Origin: Halieaceae bacterium UBA5044 | GTDB taxonomy: Bacteria; Pseudomonadota; Gammaproteobacteria; Pseudomonadales; Halieaceae | Direction of reading: 5' to 3' | Length of the DNA: 64,000 nucleotides | Assembly (NCBI GenBank): GCA_002416125.1 | Contig: DIBU01000001.1 | Span: 403,481-467,480, forward strand | Notes under the pieces: generated by a model | Database searches by the model: none | The model's input: the letters and a program-made list of their open reading frames with translations, nothing else | What the model was told of the DNA's origin: nothing | In this document: positions 25,704 through 36,994 of the stretch, piece by piece | Layout of the letters: the number at the start of each line of letters is the position of its first letter | How positions within the stretch are numbered: the stretch's first letter is position 1 | Program-made: the position numbers and the translations under genes

Positions 25704-27389
25704 TTACATGGCCTCCGGTGCGTTCACGCCCAGCAGCCACAGGCCGTTGGCCACCACCTGGCGCACGGCTTCGCTCAGCGCGATGCGGGCATCGCGCAGT
25801 TCGCCGTCATCCACCAGCAGTTTGTGCGCGTTGTAGTAGCTGTGGAACTCGGCAGCCAGCTCCCGCAGGTAGTTGGCTACCGTGTGGGGTTCGCTGGCCA
25901 GCGCCGCGCCCGCCACCACCTCGGGGTACTGGTCGAGCCGCTTGATCAGCGCTTTCTCCTGCTCCTCCTCCAGTCGTGGCAGCGCCGCAATGCCGCGCTC
26001 CTGTTCCCAGTCCCAGCCCTGCTCGGCCAGTTTGGCGCGCACCGAGCAGGCGCGGGCGTGGGCATACTGAATGTAATACACCGGGTTGTCGTTGCTCTGC
26101 GACAGCGCCAGGTCGATATCGAAGGTAAGCTGTGAGCTGGGCGCCCGAGCCACCAGGAAATAGCGTGTGGCGTCACAGCCGACTTCATCGATCAGGTCGC
26201 GCAGGGTGACGTAGCTGCCTGCTCGCTTGGACAGCTTCACCTCGTTGCCGTCGCGCATCACCGTCACCATCTGGTGCAGGACATAGTCGGGCCAGCCTTG
26301 CGGAATATCGGCCTGCAGGGCCTGCAGGCCAGCTCGCACGCGAGTCACGGTGCTGTGGTGATCCGCGCCCTGTTCGTTGATCACGCGTTCAAAGCCGCGC
26401 TGCCATTTGTTGAAGTGGTAGGCCACGTCCGGGAGGAAATAGGTGTACCCGCCTTCCCGTTTGCGCATCACCCGGTCCTTGTCGTCGCCGAAGGCCGTGG
26501 TGCGTAACCAGAGCGCACCGTCCTGTTCATAGGTATGGCCATTGGCGACCAGCCTGGCCACCGTCGCCTCTACCTCGCCGGACTCGTAGAGGGAGGACTC
26601 CAGAAAGTAGCGGTCGAAGTGCACCGCGAAGGCTTTCAGGTCCAGGTCCTGTTCGCGGCGCAGGTAGGCAACGGCGAAGTCGCGGATGGCATCGAGGTCG
26701 TCCGGGTCCGCCTTGCCGGCGACATGGCGGTCCGTGGCGTCGATTTTTTCACCCGCCAGATAGGCTGCGGCAACATCGGCGATGTAGTCGCCGCGATAGC
26801 CGTCTTCAGGCCATTGCGGGTCGTCGGGTCCCAGGCCGCGGCAGCGCGCCTGTACCGAGAGGGCCAGGTTGCTGATCTGGGCCCCGGCATCGTTGTAGTA
26901 GAACTCGCTGGCCACCGACCAGCCGGTGGCGCTGAGCAGCCGGCAGATGCTGTCGCCCACGGCAGCACCGCGGCCATGGCCGACGTGCAGGGGGCCGGTG
27001 GGGTTGGCGGACACGAACTCAACCTGCACCCGGCGGCCGGCGCCGGCGTTGCTGCGACCGAACTGCTCGCCCTCGGTGAGCACGCGCTGCACCACTGCGC
27101 GGCTGCTGTCGCCCGACAGGAAGAAATTGATGAAGCCCGGCCCGGCGACCTCCGCGCGGCTGACCAGCGGTGAGGCCGGAAGAGCGTCACAGATCATGCC
27201 CGCCAGGTCGCGGGGTTTGTAGCCTGCCGCCTTGGCCAGGGTCAGGGCCACGTTGCTGGCCAGATCGCCGTGGCTGGCGTCCCGTGTACGCTCGATGACG
27301 ATGGTCGGTTGCGTGGCCTCGGGGAGTCGACCGTCGGCGGCCAGCGCGTCCAGGGCCTGCTGGATCAGCTGTGACAATTGTTCCTTCAT
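25704..27389 (-). CDS. argS: Arginine-tRNA ligase
   Basis: A 561-residue class I synthetase. The HIGH motif appears as PTGPLHVGHGRG and the KMSKS loop as EVKLSKRAGS; the N-terminal Add-1 domain starts MKEQLSQLIQQALDAL. ATG at 27389 is taken because the homologous N-terminus starts there; the frame is open 23 codons further up without support. Runs directly into the SPOR gene. Confidence 0.96.
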   Translation of the reverse strand: MKEQLSQLIQQALDALAADGRLPEATQPTIVIERTRDASHGDLASNVALTLAKAAGYKPRDLAGMICDALPASPLVSRAEVAGPGFINFFLSGDSSRAVVQRVLTEGEQFGRSNAGAGRRVQVEFVSANPTGPLHVGHGRGAAVGDSICRLLSATGWSVASEFYYNDAGAQISNLALSVQARCRGLGPDDPQWPEDGYRGDYIADVAAAYLAGEKIDATDRHVAGKADPDDLDAIRDFAVAYLRREQDLDLKAFAVHFDRYFLESSLYESGEVEATVARLVANGHTYEQDGALWLRTTAFGDDKDRVMRKREGGYTYFLPDVAYHFNKWQRGFERVINEQGADHHSTVTRVRAGLQALQADIPQGWPDYVLHQMVTVMRDGNEVKLSKRAGSYVTLRDLIDEVGCDATRYFLVARAPSSQLTFDIDLALSQSNDNPVYYIQYAHARACSVRAKLAEQGWDWEQERGIAALPRLEEEQEKALIKRLDQYPEVVAGAALASEPHTVANYLRELAAEFHSYYNAHKLLVDDGELRDARIALSEAVRQVVANGLWLLGVNAPEAM

Positions 27390-27500
27390 TTCCAGGGGGG
27401 ATACCTGCGTTTTCTGGGGTGAATTGACGACTCGCCTGTGCGCAAGCCAGCATCGCATTATCGCCGCAAATGGCCGCTCATGGCCAGCGCGCGCCGGCGA

Positions 27501-29699
<2,199 letters not shown>

Positions 29700-29761
29700 C
29701 GTGCCTCTCAGCGTGTTATCGGTGTGGAACGGTGGCGGATAATAGCGCAAACCGCGGGGCT

Positions 29762-29806
29762 GCCTACAGCGGGGCAGCCTACAGCGGAGCTGCCGTCAGC
29801 GGGGCT
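29762..29806. repeat. Three imperfect 15-bp tandem repeats between priA and rpmE
   Basis: Units at 29762, 29777 and 29792 of the form GCCTACAGCGGGGCA, with 2-3 changes in the later copies. The last unit abuts the -35 of the predicted rpmE promoter. Confidence 0.8.
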
Positions 29807-29833
29807 TGCGCTGGCCGCTGTGTCTGGTACTAT
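29806..29833 (+). promoter_or_regulatory. Putative sigma-70 promoter of rpmE
   Basis: TTGCGC (29806-29811), 16-base spacer, TACTAT (29828-29833). It leaves a leader of about 80 bases before the rpmE ATG. Confidence 0.5.
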
Positions 29834-29921
29834 GCGCGCCTATTTTTTCGCGTTACCTCCACAATTCCGGTGCGGTGCCCGACAGGATCGGGTGGCGGCA
29901 CCAATTCACAGGAGCAACACC

Positions 29922-30137
29922 ATGAAAGCAGAAATTCATCCCAAGTACGAGGCGGTTACCGCAACGTGCAGCTGTGGCAACGTGGTTGCCACGCGCTCCA
30001 CGCGCTGCGAAGACTTCCACATCGACGTGTGCTCGCAGTGCCACCCGTTCTTTACGGGCAAGCAGAAGGTGCTCGACAGCGGCGGCCGCGTTGACCGCTT
30101 CAAGAAGCGTTTTGGCGCGCGCGGCGCATCGCGCTAA
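29922..30137 (+). CDS. rpmE: 50S ribosomal protein L31 (zinc form)
   Basis: 71 residues starting MKAEIHPKYEAVTATCSCGN. It is the zinc-binding (C+) type, with cysteine pairs CSC near 16-18 and CSQC near 37-40. ATG 29922 is chosen because it has a CAGGAG ribosome-binding site; the open frame upstream is not coding. A perfect 6-bp stem terminator follows. Confidence 0.97.
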   Translation: MKAEIHPKYEAVTATCSCGNVVATRSTRCEDFHIDVCSQCHPFFTGKQKVLDSGGRVDRFKKRFGARGASR

Positions 30138-30177
30138 GCGGCTCCAGCCGGCTGCCTGGTGCAGCCGGCAAACAGAG

Positions 30178-30207
30178 GCCGGGCACCTTGGGGTTCCCGG
30201 CTTTTTT
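30178..30207 (+). terminator. Rho-independent terminator of rpmE
   Basis: GCCGGG (30178-30183), 12-base loop, CCCGGC (30196-30201), six T. Confidence 0.85.
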
Positions 30208-30312
30208 GTGTCTGGTACAAGCCCTTGAAGTGCCTGCGCTTGTGGCTGCGAGTGCTTTTCTATATTCTCGTGCGTCCCTCCCGCAAGCGCAGTCACCAGC
30301 GGATTTCTGACT

Positions 30313-31566
30313 ATGAGCAAAGATTTCAGACAGGCGGCCCTCGACTATCACGCGAAGCCGGTTCCCGGAAAAATCAGCATGGAGCTGACCAAGCCCGCGG
30401 AAACCCAGGCCGAACTGGCGCTGGCCTACAGCCCCGGTGTTGCCGAACCCTGTCGTGAAATCGCCGCCGATGCCGATGCCGCATATCTGTATACCGGCAA
30501 GGGCAATCTGGTTGCGGTAATCAGCAACGGCACCGCCGTGCTGGGCCTGGGCAATCTGGGTTCGCTGGCGAGCAAGCCCGTCATGGAAGGCAAGGCACTG
30601 CTGTTCAAGCGCTTCGCCGGCATCAACTCGGTAGACATTGAAGTCAACACCGAGGACAGTGCCAGCTTTATCGACACCGTGGCCAACATCGCCGACACGT
30701 TTGGCGGCATCAACCTCGAGGATATCAAGGCACCCGAGTGCTTTGAAATTGAAGCAGAGCTGGCACGGCGCTGTTCTATCCCCATTTTTCACGACGATCA
30801 GCACGGCACCGCCATCGTTACCGCGGCGGGCATGATCAATGCGTTGGAGATTCAGGGCAAGCGCCTGGAGGATGCCGTGATTACCTGCCTCGGCGCCGGC
30901 GCCGCGGCAATTGCCTGCATGCGTTTGCTGGTGAGCATGGGTGCTCGCCAGGAAAACATCTTCATGCTTGACCGTCGCGGTGTGATTTACGCCGGGCGCG
31001 AGGGTGTGAACAGCTACAAGCAGGAGTTCGTCAACAATACCGACAAGCGCAGCCTCAGCGATGCCGTGCGCGGCGCCGATGTGTTTGTGGGGCTCTCGGG
31101 TGCGGACCTGCTCAGTGCTGACATGCTGTTGTCCATGGCGGACCGCCCCATCGTCTTTGCCTGCTCCAACCCCGACCCGGAGATTCGCCCGGAACTGGCG
31201 CACAGCGTGCGCGATGACCTGATCATGGCCACCGGCCGTTCGGATTATCCGAACCAGGTGAACAACGTGCTGGGCTTTCCGTTCATCTTCCGCGGCGCGC
31301 TTGACGTGCGTGCCAGCGCGATCAATGAAGAAATGAAGATCGCGGCGGTGAAGGCGCTCAGCGACCTGGCTCGCGAGCCGGTACCTGAGTCGGTGCTCAG
31401 GGCCTGTGGCGAAACCGAGCTGAGCTTCGGTCCTCGCTACATCATTCCCAAGCCGGTTGACCCCCGGCTGCTGCAGCACATTGCGCCGGCGGTGGCGCGT
31501 GCTGCCGTGGACAGCGGTGTCGCCCGTGTACCCTACCCCGACAATTACGCACCCGGCCGCGGTTAG
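30313..31566 (+). CDS. NAD(P)-dependent malic enzyme (short form)
   Basis: 417 residues, oxidative decarboxylation of malate to pyruvate. It has YSPGVAEPCREI, the metal-binding FHDDQHGTAIV and the Rossmann CLGAGAAAIACMRLL. It lacks the phosphotransacetylase-like C-terminal domain of long MaeB proteins. A TATATT at 30261-30266 upstream could be a -10 element, but its best -35 (TTGTGG) is at a short 15-base spacing. Cofactor preference not decided. Ends 3 bases before the stop of convergent mrcA. Confidence 0.92.
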   Translation: MSKDFRQAALDYHAKPVPGKISMELTKPAETQAELALAYSPGVAEPCREIAADADAAYLYTGKGNLVAVISNGTAVLGLGNLGSLASKPVMEGKALLFKRFAGINSVDIEVNTEDSASFIDTVANIADTFGGINLEDIKAPECFEIEAELARRCSIPIFHDDQHGTAIVTAAGMINALEIQGKRLEDAVITCLGAGAAAIACMRLLVSMGARQENIFMLDRRGVIYAGREGVNSYKQEFVNNTDKRSLSDAVRGADVFVGLSGADLLSADMLLSMADRPIVFACSNPDPEIRPELAHSVRDDLIMATGRSDYPNQVNNVLGFPFIFRGALDVRASAINEEMKIAAVKALSDLAREPVPESVLRACGETELSFGPRYIIPKPVDPRLLQHIAPAVARAAVDSGVARVPYPDNYAPGRG

Positions 31567-31569
31567 CGA

Positions 31570-34020
31570 CTAGAAGATATCCCGCACCAGGTCTTCCGTG
31601 GTGCCGCGCAGGCCACTGTCGCCTGCGCCACCGCTGGCCGCCGGCACCTGATCCTCCCGGAAATACTCGAAAATGGCGTTCTGCTGACCCGGGCGTGCCA
31701 GCAGGCCGGTGTCGGGGTCGATGCGCACATGCACGACCCCCGGGGGCAGTGGCGGCTGCACGTCGGGGCTGTTGCGCAGGGCGCCGCGCATGTAGTCAAT
31801 CCAGATGGGCAGTGCCGCCGTGCCGCCGAACTCACGGCGCCCAAGGGGGGTGTAATTGTCGAAGCCGACCCAGGCCGTGGTCACCACGTCGCGGTTGTAA
31901 CCGGAAAACCAGGCGTCCATGGGGCCGTTGGTGGTGCCTGTCTTGCCCGCGAGGTCGTTGCGCCCCAGGGTCAGGGCCCGGCGGCCTGTGCCCCGTTTGA
32001 TCACATCCTGCAGGATGCTGGTGAGGATGAAGTTGCTGCGTTCGTCCATGACCCGCTCGGCGCGCGGCTGCTCTGGCGTCGCGGCCGCACCGGCACCGGC
32101 GAGAATTTCCTCCATGCGCAGCTCACGCTCCGGGGCGGCTTCGACCGGTGTTTCGACGGGCGGGCACTCGCGGCACACAGTCGCGGGTGCGGCCTCGAAA
32201 ATAACGTTCCCGTCGATGTCCTCAATGCGCTCAATCAGGTACGGCTTCACCGCGTAGCCGCCGTTGGCCAGCACCGCATAGGCGGTGGCGAGTTCCAGCG
32301 GCGACATCACATGGGTGCCCAGCGCCAGGGACAGGTCCGGCGCAAACTGGCTGGTATCGAACCCGAACCGCGCGACATGGCGGATGAGCTCCGGTACGCC
32401 AATCTGCTGCAGCAGGCGGATGGAAACCAGGTTGCGCGACTGGGTGAGCGCCCAGCGCAGTCGGGTGGGCCCGTAGAACCGGCCGCCGTCATTCTCCGGT
32501 CGCCAGATATCTTCCAGTGAGGCATCCTCCAGCACCACGGGGGCATCGTTGATGATGCTGGCAGCGGTAAAGCCCGCCTCCAGCGCCGCGCTGTAGACGA
32601 ACGGTTTGAAGCTCGAGCCTGGCTGGCGCCGGGCCTGGGTGGCGCGGTTGAACTTGCTGTTTTCAAAGCCCAGCCCGCCCACGATGCTGATGATGGCGCC
32701 GTTGTCCGGGTCCAGGGACACCAGCGCCGCCTGCGCCGCCGGGACCTGGCTGAGGTGCCACCGCCCATCGTCCTGACGCTGTACCCGAATGAGGTCCCCG
32801 ACCGCCACGACGTCGGCAATACTGGCTGGCGCGCGGCCCACGGAGTTCTCGGTGAGGTAGGGGCTGGCCTGGCGCAGACCATCGTCCCAGAGCAACTCCC
32901 CGGTGCTGCCGTCATTGAACAGCAGGTCAACCCGGTCCTCCCCCAGCCGGGTCACAATCGCGGGGCTGAGCCCGGCGACCACCGGGGTCTCGGCGAGGGC
33001 TTCCAGCCAGCGGGTGGTGGCATCGGCGGCCACAGCGTCGGCGTCCGGCGGCAACTGGCGCTCTGGCCCGCGATAGCCGTGCCGCCTGTCGTAGGTCATC
33101 AGGCCGTGCACCACGGTTTCCTGCGCCAGCTGCTGCAGCTCGCTGCTGATGGTGGTGTACACGTGGTAGCCATCGGTATAGGCCGCCATGCCGTAGCGAT
33201 CAAGCATCTCCTGGCGGGCCATCTCCGCCGCGTAGTGTGCGGCGAAGCTCAGTTGCGCACCATGGTGCTGGGCGCTGGCCGGCTCTGCCAGCGCTGCCGC
33301 CCAGCTGTCCCGGTCGATATAGCCCAGCGACAGCATACGCCCCAGAATCCAGTCGCGGCGCTCCTTGCTGGCCTGCGGCCCGCTGATCGGGTTGTTGCGC
33401 GACGGTGCTTTTGGAATGCCGGCGAGCATGGCGTGCTGTGCCAGGGTCAGCTCCTTGATGCCGCTGCCGTAGTAGACCTGTGCAGCGGCTTCAAAACCGT
33501 AGGCACGATGGCCCAGAAATACGCGGTTGAAATACAGCTCGAAGATTTCTTCCTTGTCCAGCGCGCGCTCAATCTTGATTGCCAGCAGGATCTCGTTGAA
33601 TTTGCGCGTGAAGGTGCGTTCCAGGCTGAGGAAATAGTTGCGCGCCACCTGCATGGTCAATGTGCTGCCGCCGGAGCCCTTTTCACCTGTCAGCGCGAGC
33701 TCCGACACGGCGCGCATCAGGCCGGCAAGGTCTACGCCGCGGTGGGCGAAGAAGCGGTCGTCTTCAGCGGCCAGCAGGGCCTGCACGAATTGCGGCGGAA
33801 TGTCCTCGAAACGCAGTGGATTGCGCTTCTGTTCGCCGAACTGGCCGATCAGGTCGCCATCGCGGGTATACACCTGCATGGGCGTCTGTAATCTGACGTC
33901 GCGGAGGGTCTCCACGTCGGGTAATCCGGGGTCAAGGTATAAATAGACGCCCGCGAGCAGCCAGCCCAGACCCAGCAGGGCGAGCACGGAAGAACGCAAT
34001 AAAAAGCGGAGGAAACCCAT
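31570..34020 (-). CDS. mrcA: Penicillin-binding protein 1A (bifunctional)
   Basis: An 816-residue class A PBP: N-terminal membrane anchor, GT51 transglycosylase domain (EDDRFFAHRGVDLAGLMRA and the GGSTLTMQVARNYFL stretch), an OB-type insert, and a transpeptidase with the SxxK serine in PGSSFKPFVYSAAL, the SxN motif in SRNLVS and KTGTTNGPMDAWFSG. It polymerises and crosslinks peptidoglycan. Divergent from pilM, the standard gammaproteobacterial arrangement. Confidence 0.96.
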   Translation of the reverse strand: MGFLRFLLRSSVLALLGLGWLLAGVYLYLDPGLPDVETLRDVRLQTPMQVYTRDGDLIGQFGEQKRNPLRFEDIPPQFVQALLAAEDDRFFAHRGVDLAGLMRAVSELALTGEKGSGGSTLTMQVARNYFLSLERTFTRKFNEILLAIKIERALDKEEIFELYFNRVFLGHRAYGFEAAAQVYYGSGIKELTLAQHAMLAGIPKAPSRNNPISGPQASKERRDWILGRMLSLGYIDRDSWAAALAEPASAQHHGAQLSFAAHYAAEMARQEMLDRYGMAAYTDGYHVYTTISSELQQLAQETVVHGLMTYDRRHGYRGPERQLPPDADAVAADATTRWLEALAETPVVAGLSPAIVTRLGEDRVDLLFNDGSTGELLWDDGLRQASPYLTENSVGRAPASIADVVAVGDLIRVQRQDDGRWHLSQVPAAQAALVSLDPDNGAIISIVGGLGFENSKFNRATQARRQPGSSFKPFVYSAALEAGFTAASIINDAPVVLEDASLEDIWRPENDGGRFYGPTRLRWALTQSRNLVSIRLLQQIGVPELIRHVARFGFDTSQFAPDLSLALGTHVMSPLELATAYAVLANGGYAVKPYLIERIEDIDGNVIFEAAPATVCRECPPVETPVEAAPERELRMEEILAGAGAAATPEQPRAERVMDERSNFILTSILQDVIKRGTGRRALTLGRNDLAGKTGTTNGPMDAWFSGYNRDVVTTAWVGFDNYTPLGRREFGGTAALPIWIDYMRGALRNSPDVQPPLPPGVVHVRIDPDTGLLARPGQQNAIFEYFREDQVPAASGGAGDSGLRGTTEDLVRDIF

Positions 34021-34085
34021 TTATTCCTTTACAAAGCAGTGACTTGTATTACTGTAGTCGGCAGGGGGGCAGGCAACATTTGGTA

Positions 34086-34091
34086 ATTATA
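34086..34091 (-). promoter_or_regulatory. Putative -10 element of mrcA
   Basis: A perfect TATAAT on the minus strand, about 65 bases before the mrcA ATG, in the AT-rich region shared with pilM. No convincing -35 at 16-18 bases. Confidence 0.4.
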
Positions 34092-34106
34092 AGCGTATTT
34101 TCGCTT

Positions 34107-34134
34107 TTGATTGCAGTATTGATTATGCTATATC
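34107..34134 (+). promoter_or_regulatory. Putative promoter of pilMNOPQ
   Basis: TTGATT (34107-34112), 16-base spacer, TATATC (34129-34134) with a TGC just before it (extended -10). It leaves a leader of about 57 bases before the pilM start. Confidence 0.45.
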
Positions 34135-34196
34135 TACAAATTAATGTAGTAGTGTATAAAAACAAGCTAAGTCAGTGATACACATAGGAAAACGAA

Positions 34197-35261
34197 TTGC
34201 TTGGCATTCTAGGGAAGAAAAAGTCGGTGGCGGTGTTGGGGCTGGATATCAGTTCCACAACGGTAAAGCTGCTTGAGCTTAGCCAGTCCGGAGGGCGATA
34301 TCGGGTAGAAAGTTACTCGGTCAGTTCCCTGCCGGTAGACGCGGTCATCGAAAAAAACGTGAACGATATCGAAGGCGTCACCAACGCCATTCGAGCTGTC
34401 GTGGCGCAGTCGCGTACCAAGCTCAAGGCGGTCGCAGCCGCCGTGGCAGGGTCGTCGGTGATCACCAAGATCATCGACATGCCAGCCGGCCTCAATGAGG
34501 ACGACATGGAGACGCAGCTGACGCTGGAGGCGGACCAGTACATTCCGTATCCCCTGGACGAAGTGGCAATCGATTTCGAGATCCAGGGCGCGTCGCCGGA
34601 GCGTGCCAATCACGTTGAGGTTCTGCTGGCGGCCTGCCGGCGTGAAACCATCGAGTCCCGGGTGGATGCCATTGAAGGTGCTGACCTCACCGCACGCATT
34701 ATGGATGTCGAAGCCTATGCCATGGAGCGCGCCTACGGCCTGATCCGGCGCCAGCTGAATCTGGAGCTGGAAAGCATGGTCGCCATTGTGGACATCGGCG
34801 CCACCATGACCACACTCAGCGTGTTGAACAACGGGCAGACCATCTACACGCGCGAGCAGCTGTTTGGTGGCAAACAGCTGACCGATGAAATCATGCGCCG
34901 CTACGGTTTGCCGCTGGAAGAGGCCGGTCTGGCCAAGAAACAGGGCGGCCTCCCGGACGATTACGAACCCGAGGTCCTGATTCCCTTCAAGGAAGCGGTC
35001 GTACAGCAGGTGGCGCGCTCGCTGCAGTTCTTTTTCTCCTCCAGCCAGTACAACGACGTTGACTACATCATTCTCGCAGGCGGCGTGTCCTCCATGGAGG
35101 GTCTGGTCGACCTGGTGCAGGACAAGCTGGGTACCCCCACCGCCGTTGCCAACCCGTTCGCCGAAATGACCATCTCATCCCGGGTCAACGCGGTTGCCCT
35201 GAGCAGCGATGCCCCGGCGATGATGATCGCCTGCGGACTCGCCCTGCGGAGCTTTGACTGA
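34197..35261 (+). CDS. pilM: Type IV pilus assembly protein PilM
   Basis: 354 residues, an actin-like (FtsA-fold) ATPase on the cytoplasmic face of the pilus machine that binds the PilN N-terminus. Characteristic start MLGILGKKKSVAVLGLDISSTTVKLLELS. Start is a TTG at 34197 with AGGA 7 bases upstream; no ATG is available nearby. First gene of pilMNOPQ; overlaps pilN by 1 base. Confidence 0.95.
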   Translation: MLGILGKKKSVAVLGLDISSTTVKLLELSQSGGRYRVESYSVSSLPVDAVIEKNVNDIEGVTNAIRAVVAQSRTKLKAVAAAVAGSSVITKIIDMPAGLNEDDMETQLTLEADQYIPYPLDEVAIDFEIQGASPERANHVEVLLAACRRETIESRVDAIEGADLTARIMDVEAYAMERAYGLIRRQLNLELESMVAIVDIGATMTTLSVLNNGQTIYTREQLFGGKQLTDEIMRRYGLPLEEAGLAKKQGGLPDDYEPEVLIPFKEAVVQQVARSLQFFFSSSQYNDVDYIILAGGVSSMEGLVDLVQDKLGTPTAVANPFAEMTISSRVNAVALSSDAPAMMIACGLALRSFD

Positions 35262-35827
35262 TGGCACAAATCAACCTGCTTCCCTGGCGTGAGGAACGCC
35301 GGGCCGAACGGAAGAAAGAGTTCCTCGCCCTGCTGGGTATGGTTGCGCTGATCGGCATCGGGCTGGTGATTCTCGGCGACCGCATTGTCAACGGCCAGAT
35401 CGACCACCAGAAGGCGCGCAACGAGTACCTGACGGAAAACATCCGTGTGCTGGATCGCCAGGTGGAAGAAATCCGCGAGCTGGAGCGTCGCCGCAACCAG
35501 TTGATTGACCGGATGCGCGTTATCCAGGAATTGCAGGGCAACCGGCCGATCATCGTCCGCGTGATGGACCAGCTGGTGCGTACCCTGCCCGATGGCGTGT
35601 TCTACACCAGCCTGCAAAGCAGCAACAACGAGATCGTTCTGATCGGGGTGGCGGAGTCCAACAACCGTGTCTCCAGCCTCATGCGACGCCTGGATTCCTC
35701 CGACTGGCTGCAGCAGCCAAACCTGGATTCCGTGCGCGCCGCCACCCAGTATGGTGATCAGGCGGCGACGTTCAATCTCAAGGTGAAGGTGCAATTGCCC
35801 GAATCCGATAGCGGCGCGGGAGGTTAA
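35261..35827 (+). CDS. pilN: Type IV pilus assembly protein PilN
   Basis: 188 residues: cytoplasmic INLLPWREERR motif (about 4-14) that binds PilM, one membrane helix (about 23-42), then a periplasmic coiled-coil and ferredoxin-like domain. Forms the inner-membrane alignment complex with PilO. ATG overlaps the pilM stop. Confidence 0.95.
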   Translation: MAQINLLPWREERRAERKKEFLALLGMVALIGIGLVILGDRIVNGQIDHQKARNEYLTENIRVLDRQVEEIRELERRRNQLIDRMRVIQELQGNRPIIVRVMDQLVRTLPDGVFYTSLQSSNNEIVLIGVAESNNRVSSLMRRLDSSDWLQQPNLDSVRAATQYGDQAATFNLKVKVQLPESDSGAGG

Positions 35828-35830
35828 GGC

Positions 35831-36445
35831 ATGGCACTCGAAGATACCCTGCGCACGCTCCGGGAGTTCGATGTCAACGACATCGATTTCGACAATATCG
35901 GCTCCTGGCCCACCGCGGTCAAGGCAGTGCTCTGTGTACTGCTGTTGGTGCTGGTTGTCGCGGGCGGATACTACTACCACATCAAGGATCTGCAGCTCAC
36001 GCTGGGCAACGTCCAGGCCGAGGAAGAGCGCCTGCGCAGCGATTATGAGAAAAAGGCCTTCCAGGCGGCCAACCTCGAAGCCTACAAGGCGCAGATGGTG
36101 GAAATGGAAGAGTCGTTCGGTGCACTGGTCAGCCAGCTACCCAGCGACACGGAAGTCCCCGGCCTGCTGGAGGACATCACCAACAAGGGCCTGATGAATG
36201 GCCTGGAAATCAACAGCATCGCCTTGCAGCCGGAGCAGGCGCGCGAGTTTTACGTTGAGCTGCCGATTGCCATCACGGCGACGGGTTCCTACCATGACCT
36301 GGGGGCGTTCATCAGCGGGATGGCCGGCCTGCCGCGTATCGTCACGCTGCACGATTTTTCAATTACGGCGCCGTCGGGCAACAGCAACGCGCTCAACATG
36401 AGCATTACTGCCAAGACCTATCGCTACAAGGATGGAGAGGGCTAG
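35831..36445 (+). CDS. pilO: Type IV pilus assembly protein PilO
   Basis: 204 residues: one membrane helix (about 32-48) ending in YYYHIKDLQ, a periplasmic coiled coil, and a C-terminal domain. Partner of PilN in the alignment complex. Starts 3 bases after pilN. Confidence 0.94.
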   Translation: MALEDTLRTLREFDVNDIDFDNIGSWPTAVKAVLCVLLLVLVVAGGYYYHIKDLQLTLGNVQAEEERLRSDYEKKAFQAANLEAYKAQMVEMEESFGALVSQLPSDTEVPGLLEDITNKGLMNGLEINSIALQPEQAREFYVELPIAITATGSYHDLGAFISGMAGLPRIVTLHDFSITAPSGNSNALNMSITAKTYRYKDGEG

Positions 36446-36446
36446 C

Positions 36447-36980
36447 ATGAGCATGGAGTGGCGCCTGACCGCAGTTGCGGTGTCTGCAGCCCTGCTGCTG
36501 ACAGCCTGCGGATCGGACAATTTCAGCGATCTGGACGCTTTTATGGCGGAGAAGCGTGCGCGGCCGGGCGGCATCATTGCGCCGATCCCGACCTTCCAGG
36601 CCTATGAGGCCTTTGCCTACAGTGCCACCGCCCTGCGCAGTCCCTTTGATCGCCCGGTACAGGTGCGTGATATCACGCAGATGCAGGCTATCAGCGCAAT
36701 CAAGCCGGACGAAAAGCGGGCTCGCGAGTTCCTTGAGCAGTACACCTTCGATTCGCTGACGATGGTGGGCTCGCTGGAGCGCGGTGGAACCCAGTGGTCC
36801 CTGATTCGGGACCCGGACGGAGGGGTGCACCGTGTGCGCCTGGGGAATTACCTGGGTCGCAACCACGGCCGGATCGTCGAGATGACGGATTCCTATGTGG
36901 CGGTGGTGGAGATCGTCAGTGACGGTACCGCAGACGGTTGGGTGGAACGTCCGCGGAGAATCGATCTAAGCGGCATCTGA
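36447..36980 (+). CDS. pilP: Type IV pilus lipoprotein PilP
   Basis: 177 residues with a lipoprotein signal: lipobox LTAC with Cys21 as lipidation site. The C-terminal beta domain (about 95-165) links the inner-membrane PilNO complex to the secretin PilQ. ATG 36447 is preferred, since GGAGAGG lies just upstream; two other in-frame ATGs (36432 and 36453) exist. Confidence 0.93.
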   Translation: MSMEWRLTAVAVSAALLLTACGSDNFSDLDAFMAEKRARPGGIIAPIPTFQAYEAFAYSATALRSPFDRPVQVRDITQMQAISAIKPDEKRAREFLEQYTFDSLTMVGSLERGGTQWSLIRDPDGGVHRVRLGNYLGRNHGRIVEMTDSYVAVVEIVSDGTADGWVERPRRIDLSGI

Positions 36981-36994
36981 CGCAGGGGCCATTG

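Noticed and set aside
36938..36994. Earlier start for pilQ inside pilP
   Set aside because: It would overlap pilP by 42 bases and put an odd polar stretch before an already long signal peptide; GTG 36995 has a ribosome-binding site.
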